From positions 3,596,001 to 3,660,000 of the forward strand of contig OY761822.1 in the NCBI GenBank assembly GCA_963664945.1: a DNA stretch of 64,000 bases, given 5' to 3'. Positions 45,361 to 53,968 of this stretch are shown here, one piece after another. The notes under the pieces were generated by a model. The model was given only the letters and a program-made list of their open reading frames with translations. It did no database searches and was not told the DNA's origin. The position numbers were made by a program, and so were the translations under genes. The DNA is from UBA6522 sp963664945 (GTDB lineage Bacteria; Pseudomonadota; Gammaproteobacteria; Steroidobacterales; Rariloculaceae). Within the stretch, counting starts at the first letter, position 1; each line of letters opens with the position of its first letter.

Positions 45361-45765
45361 ATGCCGCACCTGATCGTCGAATATTCCGCCAACGTGGAAG
45401 ACCGGATCGACCTGGACGGGCTGCTTGACCGGCTGCATGCCGCAGCCGCAGGCTACGACGTCTTTCCATTGGGGGGATTGCGAGTCCGCGCGCAGCGGCG
45501 CGAGCACTATCGTGTCGCCGACGGTCATCCCGACAACGGGTTTGTCCATGTCACCGCCATCATCGGCCACGGTCGCCCGCTGGAAGTGCGCAAGGCGGTT
45601 GGCCAGGGGCTGTTCGAGGTGATCTGCGATCAACTGGATGCTCCTTTCAAGGACTCGCCCCTGGCGATTTCCTTCAACATTCAGGAGTTTCATCCGGAAC
45701 TGAACTACAAGCGCAATAACCTGCACGAACACGTGCGTGCGCGGGCGGCGGATTCCAATCCATGA
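45361..45765 (+). CDS. hpaF: 5-carboxymethyl-2-hydroxymuconate isomerase family protein
   Basis: A 134-residue protein from ATG 45361. It opens MPHLIVEYSANV, so after Met removal it has the N-terminal catalytic proline of the tautomerase superfamily. GGLRVRAQRREHYRVADGHPDNGFVHVTAIIGHGR is the conserved core of CHM isomerase. The enzyme converts the carboxymethyl-hydroxymuconate formed by the aldehyde dehydrogenase into its oxo isomer. The dehydrogenase gene overlaps it by ATGA. It is the first gene of the plus-strand operon of the aromatic cluster. Confidence 0.88.
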   Translation: MPHLIVEYSANVEDRIDLDGLLDRLHAAAAGYDVFPLGGLRVRAQRREHYRVADGHPDNGFVHVTAIIGHGRPLEVRKAVGQGLFEVICDQLDAPFKDSPLAISFNIQEFHPELNYKRNNLHEHVRARAADSNP

Positions 45766-47276
45766 ATGATCGATTGACGGAAAATATGGCGAAGGCGGAA
45801 GCCTCGCTGGCGCGGTTCAAGCGCGGCACGCTGAGCCACTGGATCGACGGGGAACCGAGCGACTCGTCATCGGGGGAGGCCTTCGACAACCACACGCCCG
45901 TGGACAACGGCTTTCTCGGCGCGGTGGCTTCGGGCGACGCCGACGATGTGGACCGCGCGGCCCAGGCCGCGGCCAGGGCATTCGGCGGCTGGCGGGCGAT
46001 GGCGGGTGCAAAGCGCCGCGCCCTGCTCCATGACATCGCCGATGCCATCGAGGCAAAGTCCGAACAGATCGCGGTCGTGGAATCCATGGATACCGGCCAG
46101 CCGATCCGTTTCATGGCCGCCGCGGCCAAACGCGGCGCGGAGAATTTCCGCTTCTTCGCGGACCGTGCGCCGGGCGCAAGGGACGGATTGGCCCTGCCGG
46201 CAGCGCAACACATGAACTACACGGTTCGCCAGCCCATCGGTCCGGTAGGCGCCATCACGCCGTGGAATACGCCCTTCATGCTGTCGACGTGGAAGATCGC
46301 CCCAGCCCTTGCGGCAGGCTGCACCGTCGTTCACAAGCCCGCCGAATGGAGCCCGTTCTCGGCCGCGCTGCTGGCCGAGACGTGTCAAGAAGCCGGCTTG
46401 CCCGCGGGAGTGCTGAATACCGTTCAGGGCATCGGCGAGCGGGCAGGCGTCGCACTCACCGAACACGAGGCCATCAAGGCCGTGGCCTTCATCGGCGAAT
46501 CGCGCACCGGCAGCCTGATCATGGCCCAGGGGGCGAAAACGCTGAAACGGCTGCATTTCGAACTCGGCGGAAAGAACCCCGTGGTCGTTTTCGACGACGC
46601 GGACTTGGACCGGGCGCTGAATGCCGCCGTATTCATGATCTACAGCCTGAACGGTGAACGTTGCACCTCGTCGAGCCGTCTACTGGTCCAGGACACGATC
46701 TACGACGACTTCGTCGACCATGTCGCGGAGCGCCTGCAGGCGATCAAGGTGGGCCATCCGCTGGACCCAACCACCGAGATCGGGCCTCTGATTCATCCGC
46801 GACATGTGGAAAAAGTCAGAAGTTACCTGAAGCTCGCCGAGGTGGAGGGCGCCCGGGTCGCCACGGGGACAGCCCCCGGACCATCCGCAGGCAACTACGT
46901 GCCACCGACCCTCTTCTCCTCGGCCCGCAACGCCATGCGGATCGCCCAGGAAGAGATTTTCGGCCCGGTCCTCACCGCGATACCCTTCAGCGACGAAGCC
47001 GAGGCGCTGAGGCTGGCCAACGACATCCGTTACGGTCTGGCCGGCTATGTCTGGACCGGCGATGCGGGGCGCGCTCACCGGTTCGCCGAAGGACTCGACG
47101 CCGGCATGGTGTGGGTCAACTCCGAGAACAACCGCCACCTGCCCTCCCCCTTCGGCGGGATGAAGTACAGCGGTGTCGGCCGAGACGGCGGTGACTACAG
47201 CTTCGACTTCTACATGGAAACCAAGAACATCTGTATCGCCCACGACACCCATCGAGTGCCGTCCCTCGGCCGGTAG
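45762..47276 (+). CDS. hpaE: Aldehyde dehydrogenase (hydroxymuconic semialdehyde type)
   Basis: A 504-residue NAD-dependent enzyme. Motifs are GPVGAITPWNTPFMLSTWK near 165, FELGGKNPVVVFDDADLDRA with the catalytic Glu near 266, and the active-site Cys in NGERCTSSSRLL near 302. The C-terminal SPFGGMKYSGVGRDGGDYSFDFYMETKNICI is typical of HpaE and related semialdehyde dehydrogenases. It oxidises the ring-cleavage semialdehyde before isomerisation by the gene just upstream. The assignment to the homoprotocatechuate-type substrate rests on the pairing with hpaF and the extradiol dioxygenase. Confidence 0.87.
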   Translation: MNDRLTENMAKAEASLARFKRGTLSHWIDGEPSDSSSGEAFDNHTPVDNGFLGAVASGDADDVDRAAQAAARAFGGWRAMAGAKRRALLHDIADAIEAKSEQIAVVESMDTGQPIRFMAAAAKRGAENFRFFADRAPGARDGLALPAAQHMNYTVRQPIGPVGAITPWNTPFMLSTWKIAPALAAGCTVVHKPAEWSPFSAALLAETCQEAGLPAGVLNTVQGIGERAGVALTEHEAIKAVAFIGESRTGSLIMAQGAKTLKRLHFELGGKNPVVVFDDADLDRALNAAVFMIYSLNGERCTSSSRLLVQDTIYDDFVDHVAERLQAIKVGHPLDPTTEIGPLIHPRHVEKVRSYLKLAEVEGARVATGTAPGPSAGNYVPPTLFSSARNAMRIAQEEIFGPVLTAIPFSDEAEALRLANDIRYGLAGYVWTGDAGRAHRFAEGLDAGMVWVNSENNRHLPSPFGGMKYSGVGRDGGDYSFDFYMETKNICIAHDTHRVPSLGR

Positions 47277-47371
47277 CGGAGTTGCGGGATGTACCATTCC
47301 TCCACCCCCGCGACATTCCCCGCCACCGGACGGTCGCCCAGCCCGGCCGCCGATTCCGAAAAAATTGCGCA

Positions 47372-47683
47372 ATGAGCCTCTATTACGTCCAGAAACTGCT
47401 CTACCAGCTCAATCGGGACCCCCACACGCAACAGCGCTACCGGGAGGATTTCGAAGGACTGCTCTCGGACTACGACCTCGACGACGAGGAACGCGCTGCG
47501 CTAAGGGACGGCGATATCGGGCTGCTCTACGTCATGGGCGTCAACGGGCAGATCCTGATGCACTACTCGGCCCTTATCGGACAGGAATGGCATGAGTACA
47601 TCCAGTCGATGCAGGACGGCGTGAAGCGGCACGGCCCGGTTCGGGGCGGCCTTTATACGCTGCTCGAGGAGCGGGACCAGTGA
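47372..47683 (+). CDS. LigA-type extradiol dioxygenase small subunit
   Basis: A 103-residue protein from ATG 47372. LNRDPHTQQRYREDFEGLLSDYDLDDEERAALRDGDIGLLYVMGVNGQILMHYSAL matches the helical LigA/alpha subunit of protocatechuate 4,5-dioxygenase, which covers the active site of the catalytic LigB subunit. It has no catalytic metal residues itself. The stop overlaps the GTG start of the LigB-type gene (GTGA), giving the two subunits in equal amounts. Confidence 0.9.
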   Translation: MSLYYVQKLLYQLNRDPHTQQRYREDFEGLLSDYDLDDEERAALRDGDIGLLYVMGVNGQILMHYSALIGQEWHEYIQSMQDGVKRHGPVRGGLYTLLEERDQ

Positions 47684-48498
47684 GCCTGGTCTTTGCGGGC
47701 GTATGCAGTCACGCGCCGGGCATAACCGGCCGCGCAAAGCTGGCGGACCCGGAGCTGCGGGACGAGCTATACGCCAACTACGACCGGATGCGCGAACGCA
47801 TCGAGGCCACCAGACCGGATGCGCTCGTCGTCGTGGCGGCGGAACACTTCGCCAATTTCTTCATGAACAACATGCCGGCCTATTGCATGGGCATGGCCGA
47901 GCAGTACGAAGGGCCCATCGAGGACGAGGAGTGGCTCGCGATCAAGCGCCGCACGATTCCCGGCAACCCCGGGTTGTCCAGGCGTCTGATCCGCTCGGTC
48001 ATGGAGGATACGGACCTGGCATACGCCGAGGAGTGGAAATTCGACCACGGCATCATGGTGCCACTGAATTTTCTGACGCCCCGCTACGACCTGCCGGTGA
48101 TCCCGGTGAACATCAATTGCCAGGGTCCTCCGCTGACCCCCCCGCACCGGGCCTGGCGGTTCGGCCGCGCCCTGCGCCGCGCCTGCGACGAGCAACCCGA
48201 ACGGATCGCGCTGATTGGTACAGGGGGCATCTCGCACTGGCCGGCCACGCCCGACTCCGGCGTCATCAACGAAGCTTGGGATCAGGAATTCCTCGACCGT
48301 TTCCTCAACAACCGCAAGGACGAATTGCTGAGCTACACCGATGAGGAAACCTTCCGGGACGCCGGCCAGGGAGGCTTCGAGATCCGCACCTTCATCGCTG
48401 TCGCCGGCGCCGCCGAGGGCTCAACCGGTGAACTGTTGTTCTACGCGCCGATCCCGATCTTCGCGGTGGGGTGCACTGTGGCGGTCATGAAATTGTGA
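47680..48498 (+). CDS. LigB-type extradiol ring-cleavage dioxygenase, catalytic subunit
   Basis: A 272-residue protein from GTG 47680. The iron site is suggested by H11 (CSHAPGI) and H56 (AEHFANFF); FDHGIMVPLNFL and GTGGISHWPATPDSG are conserved second-shell segments of the class III enzymes. It cleaves a catechol ring next to the hydroxyls using Fe2+ and O2. With LigA just upstream it forms a two-component protocatechuate-4,5-dioxygenase-like enzyme. The downstream pathway genes suggest a catechol with a side-chain carboxylate, but the substrate is inferred. Confidence 0.9.
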   Translation: MSLVFAGVCSHAPGITGRAKLADPELRDELYANYDRMRERIEATRPDALVVVAAEHFANFFMNNMPAYCMGMAEQYEGPIEDEEWLAIKRRTIPGNPGLSRRLIRSVMEDTDLAYAEEWKFDHGIMVPLNFLTPRYDLPVIPVNINCQGPPLTPPHRAWRFGRALRRACDEQPERIALIGTGGISHWPATPDSGVINEAWDQEFLDRFLNNRKDELLSYTDEETFRDAGQGGFEIRTFIAVAGAAEGSTGELLFYAPIPIFAVGCTVAVMKL

Positions 48499-48719
48499 AA
48501 CCGGTCGGACTCAAGCTGCCCGCCCATTCGCCGCGTGTGCGCGGAGCGCTTGAGCACGCGTTGGCTGTGTTCGACACCGACGACCAGGCCGTGGCGTGGT
48601 TGTCGCTGCCGAATCGGGCGCTGTGCGGTGAAACGCCGTTGGCGCTGCTGGATACCGACGCTGGCGTGCGGGCGGTAGACGACGCGCTGACGCGGCTCGA
48701 ATACGGCGTGTTCGCGTAA
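48495..48719 (+). CDS. Stand-alone MbcA/ParS/Xre-type toxin-binding domain
   Basis: A 74-residue protein from GTG 48495, overlapping the dioxygenase stop (GTGA). The sequence VAWLSLPNRALCGETPLALLDTDAGVRAVDDALTRLEYGVFA is the C-terminal module of Xre/ParS/MbcA antitoxins (DUF2384 type). That module normally sits behind a helix-turn-helix and plugs the active site of a RES-family toxin. Here there is no DNA-binding half and no RES toxin gene nearby. Its translational coupling to ring-cleavage dioxygenase genes suggests either a recruited adaptor role or a passenger fragment. Confidence 0.8.
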   Translation: MKPVGLKLPAHSPRVRGALEHALAVFDTDDQAVAWLSLPNRALCGETPLALLDTDAGVRAVDDALTRLEYGVFA

Positions 48720-48766
48720 TTCACAGTACAGGCCGCAATCAGTAACGATGCCTTCCTCGCCCTCTG

Positions 48767-49753
48767 CTACTCCACATTATTGAGGATCGACAGCGCCGTT
48801 CCCGAGAACACCGCTGCCTTGTCCGAGTCGCTGGCTTCCATTTCCTGGATGGAACTGACGGCGCGGTTGATCGAACCCAGGTAATGCGGGTAGTCGCTGC
48901 CCATGACCATGTGGTCGGCGCCCACCATGCCCCGCAGCATTTTCAGGGTATGCTGGCTGAAGGTGACGGTGTCGTAGTAGAGCCGCTTTAGATAAACGCT
49001 GGGCAATTCGTCGATGTGTTCCCGGCATTCCGGAAAGTCGCGGTAGCCGTTGTCCAGCCGCTCCATCAGCCACGGGATCGTGCCGCCCGCGTGGCCGATG
49101 AGCCAGCGAATATCCGGTAGCTCCCGGAGCATGCCCGAATAACACAACTTCGCCACGGCCAGGGTGGTGTCGCCGGGGAACCCCACGATGGGTCCGAGGC
49201 AATACTCGGCGAACGGCTCGGGGTCGGCCGGAAGGATCGGATGAATGAAGATGCACACCTCGCGACGATTCGCCTCGTCGAAGAACGGTCGAAAGCGCGG
49301 GTCCGTCAAGGGGGCGCCCGACAGGTTGCTCTGCAGGATGACGCCGTTGAGCTTCAGGACGTCCAGCGCACGCTCCAGTTCCCTGAGCGCGGCGTCGGGG
49401 TTGTCCATCGGAATTGAAGCAAATCCCTTGAAGCGCGCGGGATAGGCCGCGATCAGTTCCGCGTACGCATCGTTCAGGCGGGTTGCCACTTCAGGCTGAT
49501 GCGCCGCGTCGGTGAAGTACACGTTGGGCGTCGAAACCGATACGACCTGCACGTCGACACCGACGCGGTCCATGGCCTCGATGCGCAACCCGGGATCGGT
49601 CATGGGCGGGGTGATGCTGAAAAATCGGGTCCCCCGGTATTTCATCAGCGTATTGCCGCCGATACCGGTCGCAAATGAAAACTCGGCGCCCAGTTCCCGG
49701 ATGGTGTCGAAATAGCGGGGCGGGTAGTAGTGGGTGTGCAGATCGAGTTTCAT
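48767..49753 (-). CDS. ACMSD-like amidohydrolase (probable decarboxylase)
   Basis: A 328-residue protein from ATG 49753. It starts MKLDLHTHYYP, giving the H-x-H metal motif, and continues with VCIFIHPILPADP, IRWLIGHAGGTIPWLMER and VMGSDYPHYLGS, which supply the remaining His and Asp. This is the aminocarboxymuconate-semialdehyde decarboxylase branch of the amidohydrolases, whose members often decarboxylate or hydrate aromatic-derived acids using Zn2+. It converges on the dioxygenase operon and is probably part of the same catabolic cluster. Confidence 0.87.
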   Translation of the reverse strand: MKLDLHTHYYPPRYFDTIRELGAEFSFATGIGGNTLMKYRGTRFFSITPPMTDPGLRIEAMDRVGVDVQVVSVSTPNVYFTDAAHQPEVATRLNDAYAELIAAYPARFKGFASIPMDNPDAALRELERALDVLKLNGVILQSNLSGAPLTDPRFRPFFDEANRREVCIFIHPILPADPEPFAEYCLGPIVGFPGDTTLAVAKLCYSGMLRELPDIRWLIGHAGGTIPWLMERLDNGYRDFPECREHIDELPSVYLKRLYYDTVTFSQHTLKMLRGMVGADHMVMGSDYPHYLGSINRAVSSIQEMEASDSDKAAVFSGTALSILNNVE

Positions 49754-49818
49754 TTCGAGAATAGTCCGTGTCGTTTGGCCGTGACGCGCAATGCTGCCTG
49801 TGACCGCGCAAACCGTCA

Positions 49819-49850
49819 ATCCACGCGTTTCAGCATCCACGCGTTTCAGC
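49819..49850. repeat. Tandem 16-bp direct repeat (two copies)
   Basis: ATCCACGCGTTTCAGC occurs twice back to back upstream of the ACMSD-like gene start. Two copies may arise by slippage, or serve as adjacent regulator sites for that gene; the distance to the start (about 65 bases) fits a promoter region. Confidence 0.75.
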
Positions 49851-49960
49851 AGCAGCCATTCCCGCTACCCATCCGGCACGGCGCCGGCGGGAATCGCTAT
49901 CCTGCCAGATGCGCGCTGGCGTTGTGCGTCGGCTCATTCATCATGGAGGATGCTTCCGAC

Positions 49961-50437
49961 CTATAAGCGACTGCGCTGGTACCAGATCCAGCCGCCGACC
50001 GCCCCCGCGACAAGCAGAAAAAATGGTGCCCAAGTCAAGGTCAAGGCGCTCAGCACAACCAAGCCAAGCGCAACGCTCCGCCAAGGGTAGGCTGTCACGG
50101 TCCGTCTGAGCTGCCGATAGGTTCTGCCTGGCTCCAACAAACCGCCTGTCGCGGCAGGCGCGGCGCGGCCGCGTGGGGGTGAGCCGGATACTGGCCGCGG
50201 AGGACAATGGGTGGTCGCGGCGCCGCGCCCGCCGAGCCACAACCCGATCAGGGCGCCGATGACCCCGTGGAGTACGACGTAAAGCCCCGACATCGCCGGG
50301 CCTGGCCCCAGCATCGCCTGGATCGGCCGCAGCGCGACTATGGATGGCACGGCAATAGCGGCGGCGACGGCCGCGACGACCCAAGCGACGCCCATGACGC
50401 TCAGCACGAGTATGACGGCCGCAATCAAATAGTGCAC
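49961..50437 (-). CDS. Small membrane protein ending the kinase operon
   Basis: A 158-residue protein from GTG 50437 whose start shares one base with the kinase stop. Two hydrophobic segments at about residues 3-32 and 46-68 are followed by a Pro/Arg-rich cytosolic-looking loop. Two further segments lie near 125-150 (SVALGLVVLSALTLTWAPFFLLVAGAVGGW). It belongs to no family I recognise. Its tight coupling to the membrane kinase suggests an accessory subunit or an anchor. Confidence 0.6.
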   Translation of the reverse strand: MHYLIAAVILVLSVMGVAWVVAAVAAAIAVPSIVALRPIQAMLGPGPAMSGLYVVLHGVIGALIGLWLGGRGAATTHCPPRPVSGSPPRGRAAPAATGGLLEPGRTYRQLRRTVTAYPWRSVALGLVVLSALTLTWAPFFLLVAGAVGGWIWYQRSRL

Positions 50438-52515
50438 TACTCGCCCTCCTCGCGTCCTGGGTCATCACGCTGCAAGAGGCCTCGCCATGGCGAGGCCGGC
50501 AAACTTGAAACTTCGTCGGCGCCCCCCCCGTAGGAGGGACGCCCGTACCAGGCAACCGCCACGCCAAAGACAATTACGAGCAGGAGCAGCAGCGCCACTC
50601 CTCCCCAGACGGATGCATCCTGGAAACCGGGCGGGTTGAAGATGCCGGTTCCCGGGTCGGCCGCGTCCGCCCAGGCGACAAGCCACCCGAATACGCCACC
50701 GGTGACGAGACCGCCGACGCAGCCCCGGAAGGGTCGCGCTTTCGCGGCCCTCCCGTGTCGCTCCGCTGCCGTTCGCAGGTAGGGAAGCATGACCAGCGCG
50801 GCCACAGACGCCGTGTCGGGCGCCCCGAGGTCTCGGTACCAGCGACAGCGCCAGGCATCCTCCGTGCAGGCGTCCCAGGCATGGTCCCTCAGCGCGGCGA
50901 CCAGAGGGCTGTCGGGCAGGCTTGCCGCGAGCAGCAGCGCGAGCTGGTCGTCGTGCGGTTCCGGCGCGCCCTGGGCGCGAAGACGCTGTCCAAGTTCCCG
51001 GTATTCCTCGACGATACTGTCCCACCGGTCCGAGATCTCCGGGAATCCCTCTCCATTCGGAAGCGCGCCAGCCAGCATCGGTATCCTGCCCCGATACAGC
51101 GCCAGGAGCGTGTCGGCCGCATCGGCGTCCGAATCGCGCACGGCGCGTTCGCCAAGCGCGGCGATCGTTTCCAGGGAGATGTCCTCGTCGCGAAAGCGCG
51201 GCGGCGCATGCGGGGCGAGGTGGTAGATGAAGCTGAACACCTGGGCGTCGAGCGAGACGATGCCATCGTCGATGCGGGCGACCGCCGCCCGGAGGTCCGG
51301 AAGGCCAAGGCCGTCGGCCAGCCAGGTGAGGATTTCGTCGTACCGGCGCATCCAGAATTCCTCGGCGAGCCTCCATTCCCTTGACAGTGCCGCGCCGAGC
51401 TCGGCCGCCGTCGTGTAGGCGGCGCCATTGAAGTACATCGGGGGCGTGTGCCGCGGCGCCCCGGCGTCTTCGGCCGGGAGTCCATCTTCGGCGATAACCA
51501 GGCGCGGGTCGCGCGGATCGGCGATCCACCTCGCGACCGCCTCGGCGTCCCAGCGTGCCGCCGGTGTGCGGCGCAGCAGCCCCCGGCAGAGCCTGCGCCA
51601 GTCGGGGTCCGAGATGCCCTCGGTGAGATCGTCGACATTCCGGGTGGCAAGCTGATGGGCGACCAGCGCCTCCGACAGGCCCGCAAAGGGATGGGCACCG
51701 GCGAGCATCTCGACCAGCATCATCCCCAGCGACCAGTAGTCCCAAGTGGTGTGTTCGATCGCCACCATGCCGCGGCGGTCGGCCTCGTCCGCGACGACGC
51801 CGCCGATCGCCTCGGGCGGCGCGTAGCGGATGGTCCGCGCCGTTCCGGTGAAGTGCACCGTCGCCTCCATCACCGAGGCGATGCCGAAGTCCGACAGCAC
51901 CAATTCCAGCGGCGCGCGGCTGCGCACCAGGACGTTGTCCGGCTTGAGGTCCCGATGCTCCATGCCAAGCCGGTGCAGGCCGGTCAGCGCTTCGTTCAGT
52001 TGCCGAAGGACTTGCAGGACCACGGCGTCGGAGAGTTGCGGGCCTTGGCGATCGATGAACATGCGCAGGCTGCCGCGCTCGACGTACTCCATGAGCACCC
52101 ACGAGCGGCCCGCGTCCTGCCCGTAGGCTTCCACGTGGACCAGGTGGCCGGGACCGGCATCGCGGACGCGCTCGAGCACACCCTCCTTGGGGTCGATGCC
52201 CTGACGGTACACCTTTGCCACGCGGCGCACGGCGTCGGCGGGGTCGCGAGGCTCCACGACATAGAGATCCGCTTCGCCGCCGCGCGCGGGCAGGGCCTCG
52301 ATGACGCGGTAGTCGGCCTCCAGGGAGGCCGGCAGCCAGCCGGCCATCGGCGGTGCTCCCGCATCGGCGGCAGTGGATGGCCCCGGGAGGGGCGCCGGCC
52401 TTTCGCGGACGGTGGCGCCCCCTTCGGGCGTAGCGGCGGCCTCGCGCACAGTCGCGGTGCCCTCGCGCACGGTGCGGCCGCCGTGCTCGCGTACCGTTCG
52501 TTCGCCTTCCTCCAC
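50437..52515 (-). CDS. Membrane Ser/Thr protein kinase with repeated T-V-R-E motifs
   Basis: A 692-residue protein from GTG 52515. The N-terminal 40 residues carry T7, T15, T22 and T35, each followed by V-R-E. The kinase domain spans about 68-340: a degenerate Gly loop (ALPARGGEADLYVV), K101 in VAKVY, HRDLKPDN at 187-194, DFG at 209-211 and YAPPEA at 231-236. A helical region follows, then two membrane segments near the C-terminus. It probably phosphorylates itself and partner proteins on threonine and is opposed by the PP2C encoded just upstream. The repeats are good candidates for FHA-binding phosphosites. Confidence 0.87.
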   Translation of the reverse strand: MEEGERTVREHGGRTVREGTATVREAAATPEGGATVRERPAPLPGPSTAADAGAPPMAGWLPASLEADYRVIEALPARGGEADLYVVEPRDPADAVRRVAKVYRQGIDPKEGVLERVRDAGPGHLVHVEAYGQDAGRSWVLMEYVERGSLRMFIDRQGPQLSDAVVLQVLRQLNEALTGLHRLGMEHRDLKPDNVLVRSRAPLELVLSDFGIASVMEATVHFTGTARTIRYAPPEAIGGVVADEADRRGMVAIEHTTWDYWSLGMMLVEMLAGAHPFAGLSEALVAHQLATRNVDDLTEGISDPDWRRLCRGLLRRTPAARWDAEAVARWIADPRDPRLVIAEDGLPAEDAGAPRHTPPMYFNGAAYTTAAELGAALSREWRLAEEFWMRRYDEILTWLADGLGLPDLRAAVARIDDGIVSLDAQVFSFIYHLAPHAPPRFRDEDISLETIAALGERAVRDSDADAADTLLALYRGRIPMLAGALPNGEGFPEISDRWDSIVEEYRELGQRLRAQGAPEPHDDQLALLLAASLPDSPLVAALRDHAWDACTEDAWRCRWYRDLGAPDTASVAALVMLPYLRTAAERHGRAAKARPFRGCVGGLVTGGVFGWLVAWADAADPGTGIFNPPGFQDASVWGGVALLLLLVIVFGVAVAWYGRPSYGGGADEVSSLPASPWRGLLQRDDPGREEGE

Positions 52516-52548
52516 CGTGGTGCCCCTGCCGGTCCGTCAGGCTCGACT

Positions 52549-53352
52549 CTAACCGGCGACCGCGCCCGTTCGAACGCTTGCCAGCACAATGGAAACATTG
52601 TCCCGCGCGCCCGCGGCCAGCGCGCTGTCGAGCAGTTCCCGGGCGAAGGCCCGATCGTTGTGCGACAAGGCGCGTTCCATGGTCTCGATCGGCACGGCGT
52701 CGGTCAACCCGTCGGTGCACAGCAGGTAGCGCCGGCCCGCCCTGGCCGGCTGGCTGCCGACGTGCGGCTGGATATCCTGGAACGCATCCGCGCCGCCCAG
52801 CGCCTGGGTGATCCGGCCGCTTCCCGGGCCGCCCCAGGCTGGCACGTCGTCAACGCTGAGTTGGCGCAAGAATTCCTGCCGGACGCTGTAGACACGACTG
52901 TCGCCCACGTTGAACCAGACAATCCGGTCCGCCAGCGCCAGGATTCCGGCAATGGTTGTGCCCATGCCCCTGAGCGCCGGCTCGGCGGCGGCGGTCGCGA
53001 ACAGTTCGCGGTTCACCGTTCGCAGCGCGTCCTCGACTTCGGGCGGCGCGCCGTCGTCAAGGGTGAGTCGCTGCATCCTCAGCGCCGCCCGCCGACTCGC
53101 TTGCCGGCCGGCGGCGTGACCGCCCATGCCGTCAGCCACGAGCACAAGGCGCGCGTCGGCGAAGTCGTGGACCGACCGGCGCGGCGCGGCCATGGTGTCG
53201 CCGCATGTCCAGCGGCCGACGCCGATCGTGTCCTCGTTGTGCTCGCGCACGCGGCCCCTGTGTGTGACGGCGGTCACTTCGAGCACGAGACCGGCGCGCC
53301 GGACGGGCGCAACGTCGCGTTTGAAGGTGTCCGCCCGCGACATCGCCGTCAC
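52549..53352 (-). CDS. PP2C-family Ser/Thr phosphatase
   Basis: A 267-residue protein started at GTG 53352, which overlaps the FHA gene stop (GTGA); ATG 53343 is an alternative. All PP2C metal motifs are visible: GRVREHNEDT with D41, VADGMGGHAAG with D74, GMGTTIAGIL, VGDSRVY, LLCTDGLTD and GARDNVSIVL. It is cytosolic and should remove phosphates added by the kinase encoded next in the operon. The kinase-phosphatase-FHA grouping is known from bacterial Ser/Thr signalling loci. Confidence 0.92.
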   Translation of the reverse strand: MTAMSRADTFKRDVAPVRRAGLVLEVTAVTHRGRVREHNEDTIGVGRWTCGDTMAAPRRSVHDFADARLVLVADGMGGHAAGRQASRRAALRMQRLTLDDGAPPEVEDALRTVNRELFATAAAEPALRGMGTTIAGILALADRIVWFNVGDSRVYSVRQEFLRQLSVDDVPAWGGPGSGRITQALGGADAFQDIQPHVGSQPARAGRRYLLCTDGLTDAVPIETMERALSHNDRAFARELLDSALAAGARDNVSIVLASVRTGAVAG

Positions 53353-53912
53353 GCCGCGGCGATCTCGACCACCACCTGCAATCCGCGCGAGAAGCCCACG
53401 CGGTCGCCGTTGCCTATCGGCCGGGTCTCGCCGTTGGGGAGGCGCGCCTCATTGAGGTAGGTGCCGTTGGTGGAGCCCATATCCCGGACGGCCCACTGGC
53501 CGTGCGCAACGCTGATCACCGCGTGTCTCCTGGAGACCGTGGGATAGGTGTCCAACTGCCGGTTGATCGGCGAAAATCCGCTCTCGCGGCCGATACCGAG
53601 TTGCCCCGGCACGGGCACTCTTCCCCACGGAAACAGCAGTGTGCAGCTCGCGGCGGACGGGTCGCGCACGGTGTGTCCGCCCGCCGCGGGAGGGGACTGG
53701 ACCGCGGCGGCGGGCTGCCGTTGCTCATCGCCGCCGGCAACACCCGCTCCGCCGGCAGCGCTCGCGTCTGCCTCGGCCGCGGCCTTCAGTCGCTCGGCTT
53801 CGCCGGCGTCCACCGCCCGCACATCGGCCAGCGACGAGCCGCAGTCCGTGCAGAACAACTCGTCCGGCCCGTTGTGCGCGACGCACAGGCGGCAAACCTT
53901 CACGCGCGCCAT
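53349..53912 (-). CDS. Zinc ribbon-FHA phosphothreonine-binding protein
   Basis: A 187-residue protein from ATG 53912 behind AGGAGG. The N-terminus is a zinc ribbon with two Cys pairs (CRLC at 7-10 and CTDC at 21-24). An Ala/Gly-rich linker follows, containing T81 in a TVRD motif like the kinase repeats. The FHA domain occupies about 105-185: GIGRES, TVSRRHAVI, WAVRDMGSTNGTYLN and RVGFSRG, with the Arg, Ser, His and Asn residues that bind phosphothreonine. It likely docks onto the phosphorylated kinase or other partners. Its 5' flank holds an IS insertion. Confidence 0.9.
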   Translation of the reverse strand: MARVKVCRLCVAHNGPDELFCTDCGSSLADVRAVDAGEAERLKAAAEADASAAGGAGVAGGDEQRQPAAAVQSPPAAGGHTVRDPSAASCTLLFPWGRVPVPGQLGIGRESGFSPINRQLDTYPTVSRRHAVISVAHGQWAVRDMGSTNGTYLNEARLPNGETRPIGNGDRVGFSRGLQVVVEIAAA

Positions 53913-53968
53913 GACACCTCCTCGAGAATCACGCCCCTGGCCCGCGCTTGCTCCTCCAATCTGTCCAT
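53900..53968 (-). CDS. Short ORF overlapping the FHA start; possible remnant of an interrupted gene
   Basis: Twenty-two codons from ATG 53968 run into and overlap the first bases of the FHA gene by 13 bases. The peptide (MDRLEEQARARG...EVSWRA) has natural-looking helical, charged composition, and the same frame stays open upstream toward the IS. There is no ribosome-binding site. It may be the 3' end of a gene cut by the IS insertion, a leader peptide, or chance. Confidence 0.3.
   Translation of the reverse strand: MDRLEEQARARGVILEEVSWRA

Noticed and set aside
49961..53912. Naming the kinase/PP2C genes as a TerY-P tellurite-type triad or a type VI secretion regulator
   Set aside because: No vWA (TerY), TerD or secretion-system gene is present in the window.
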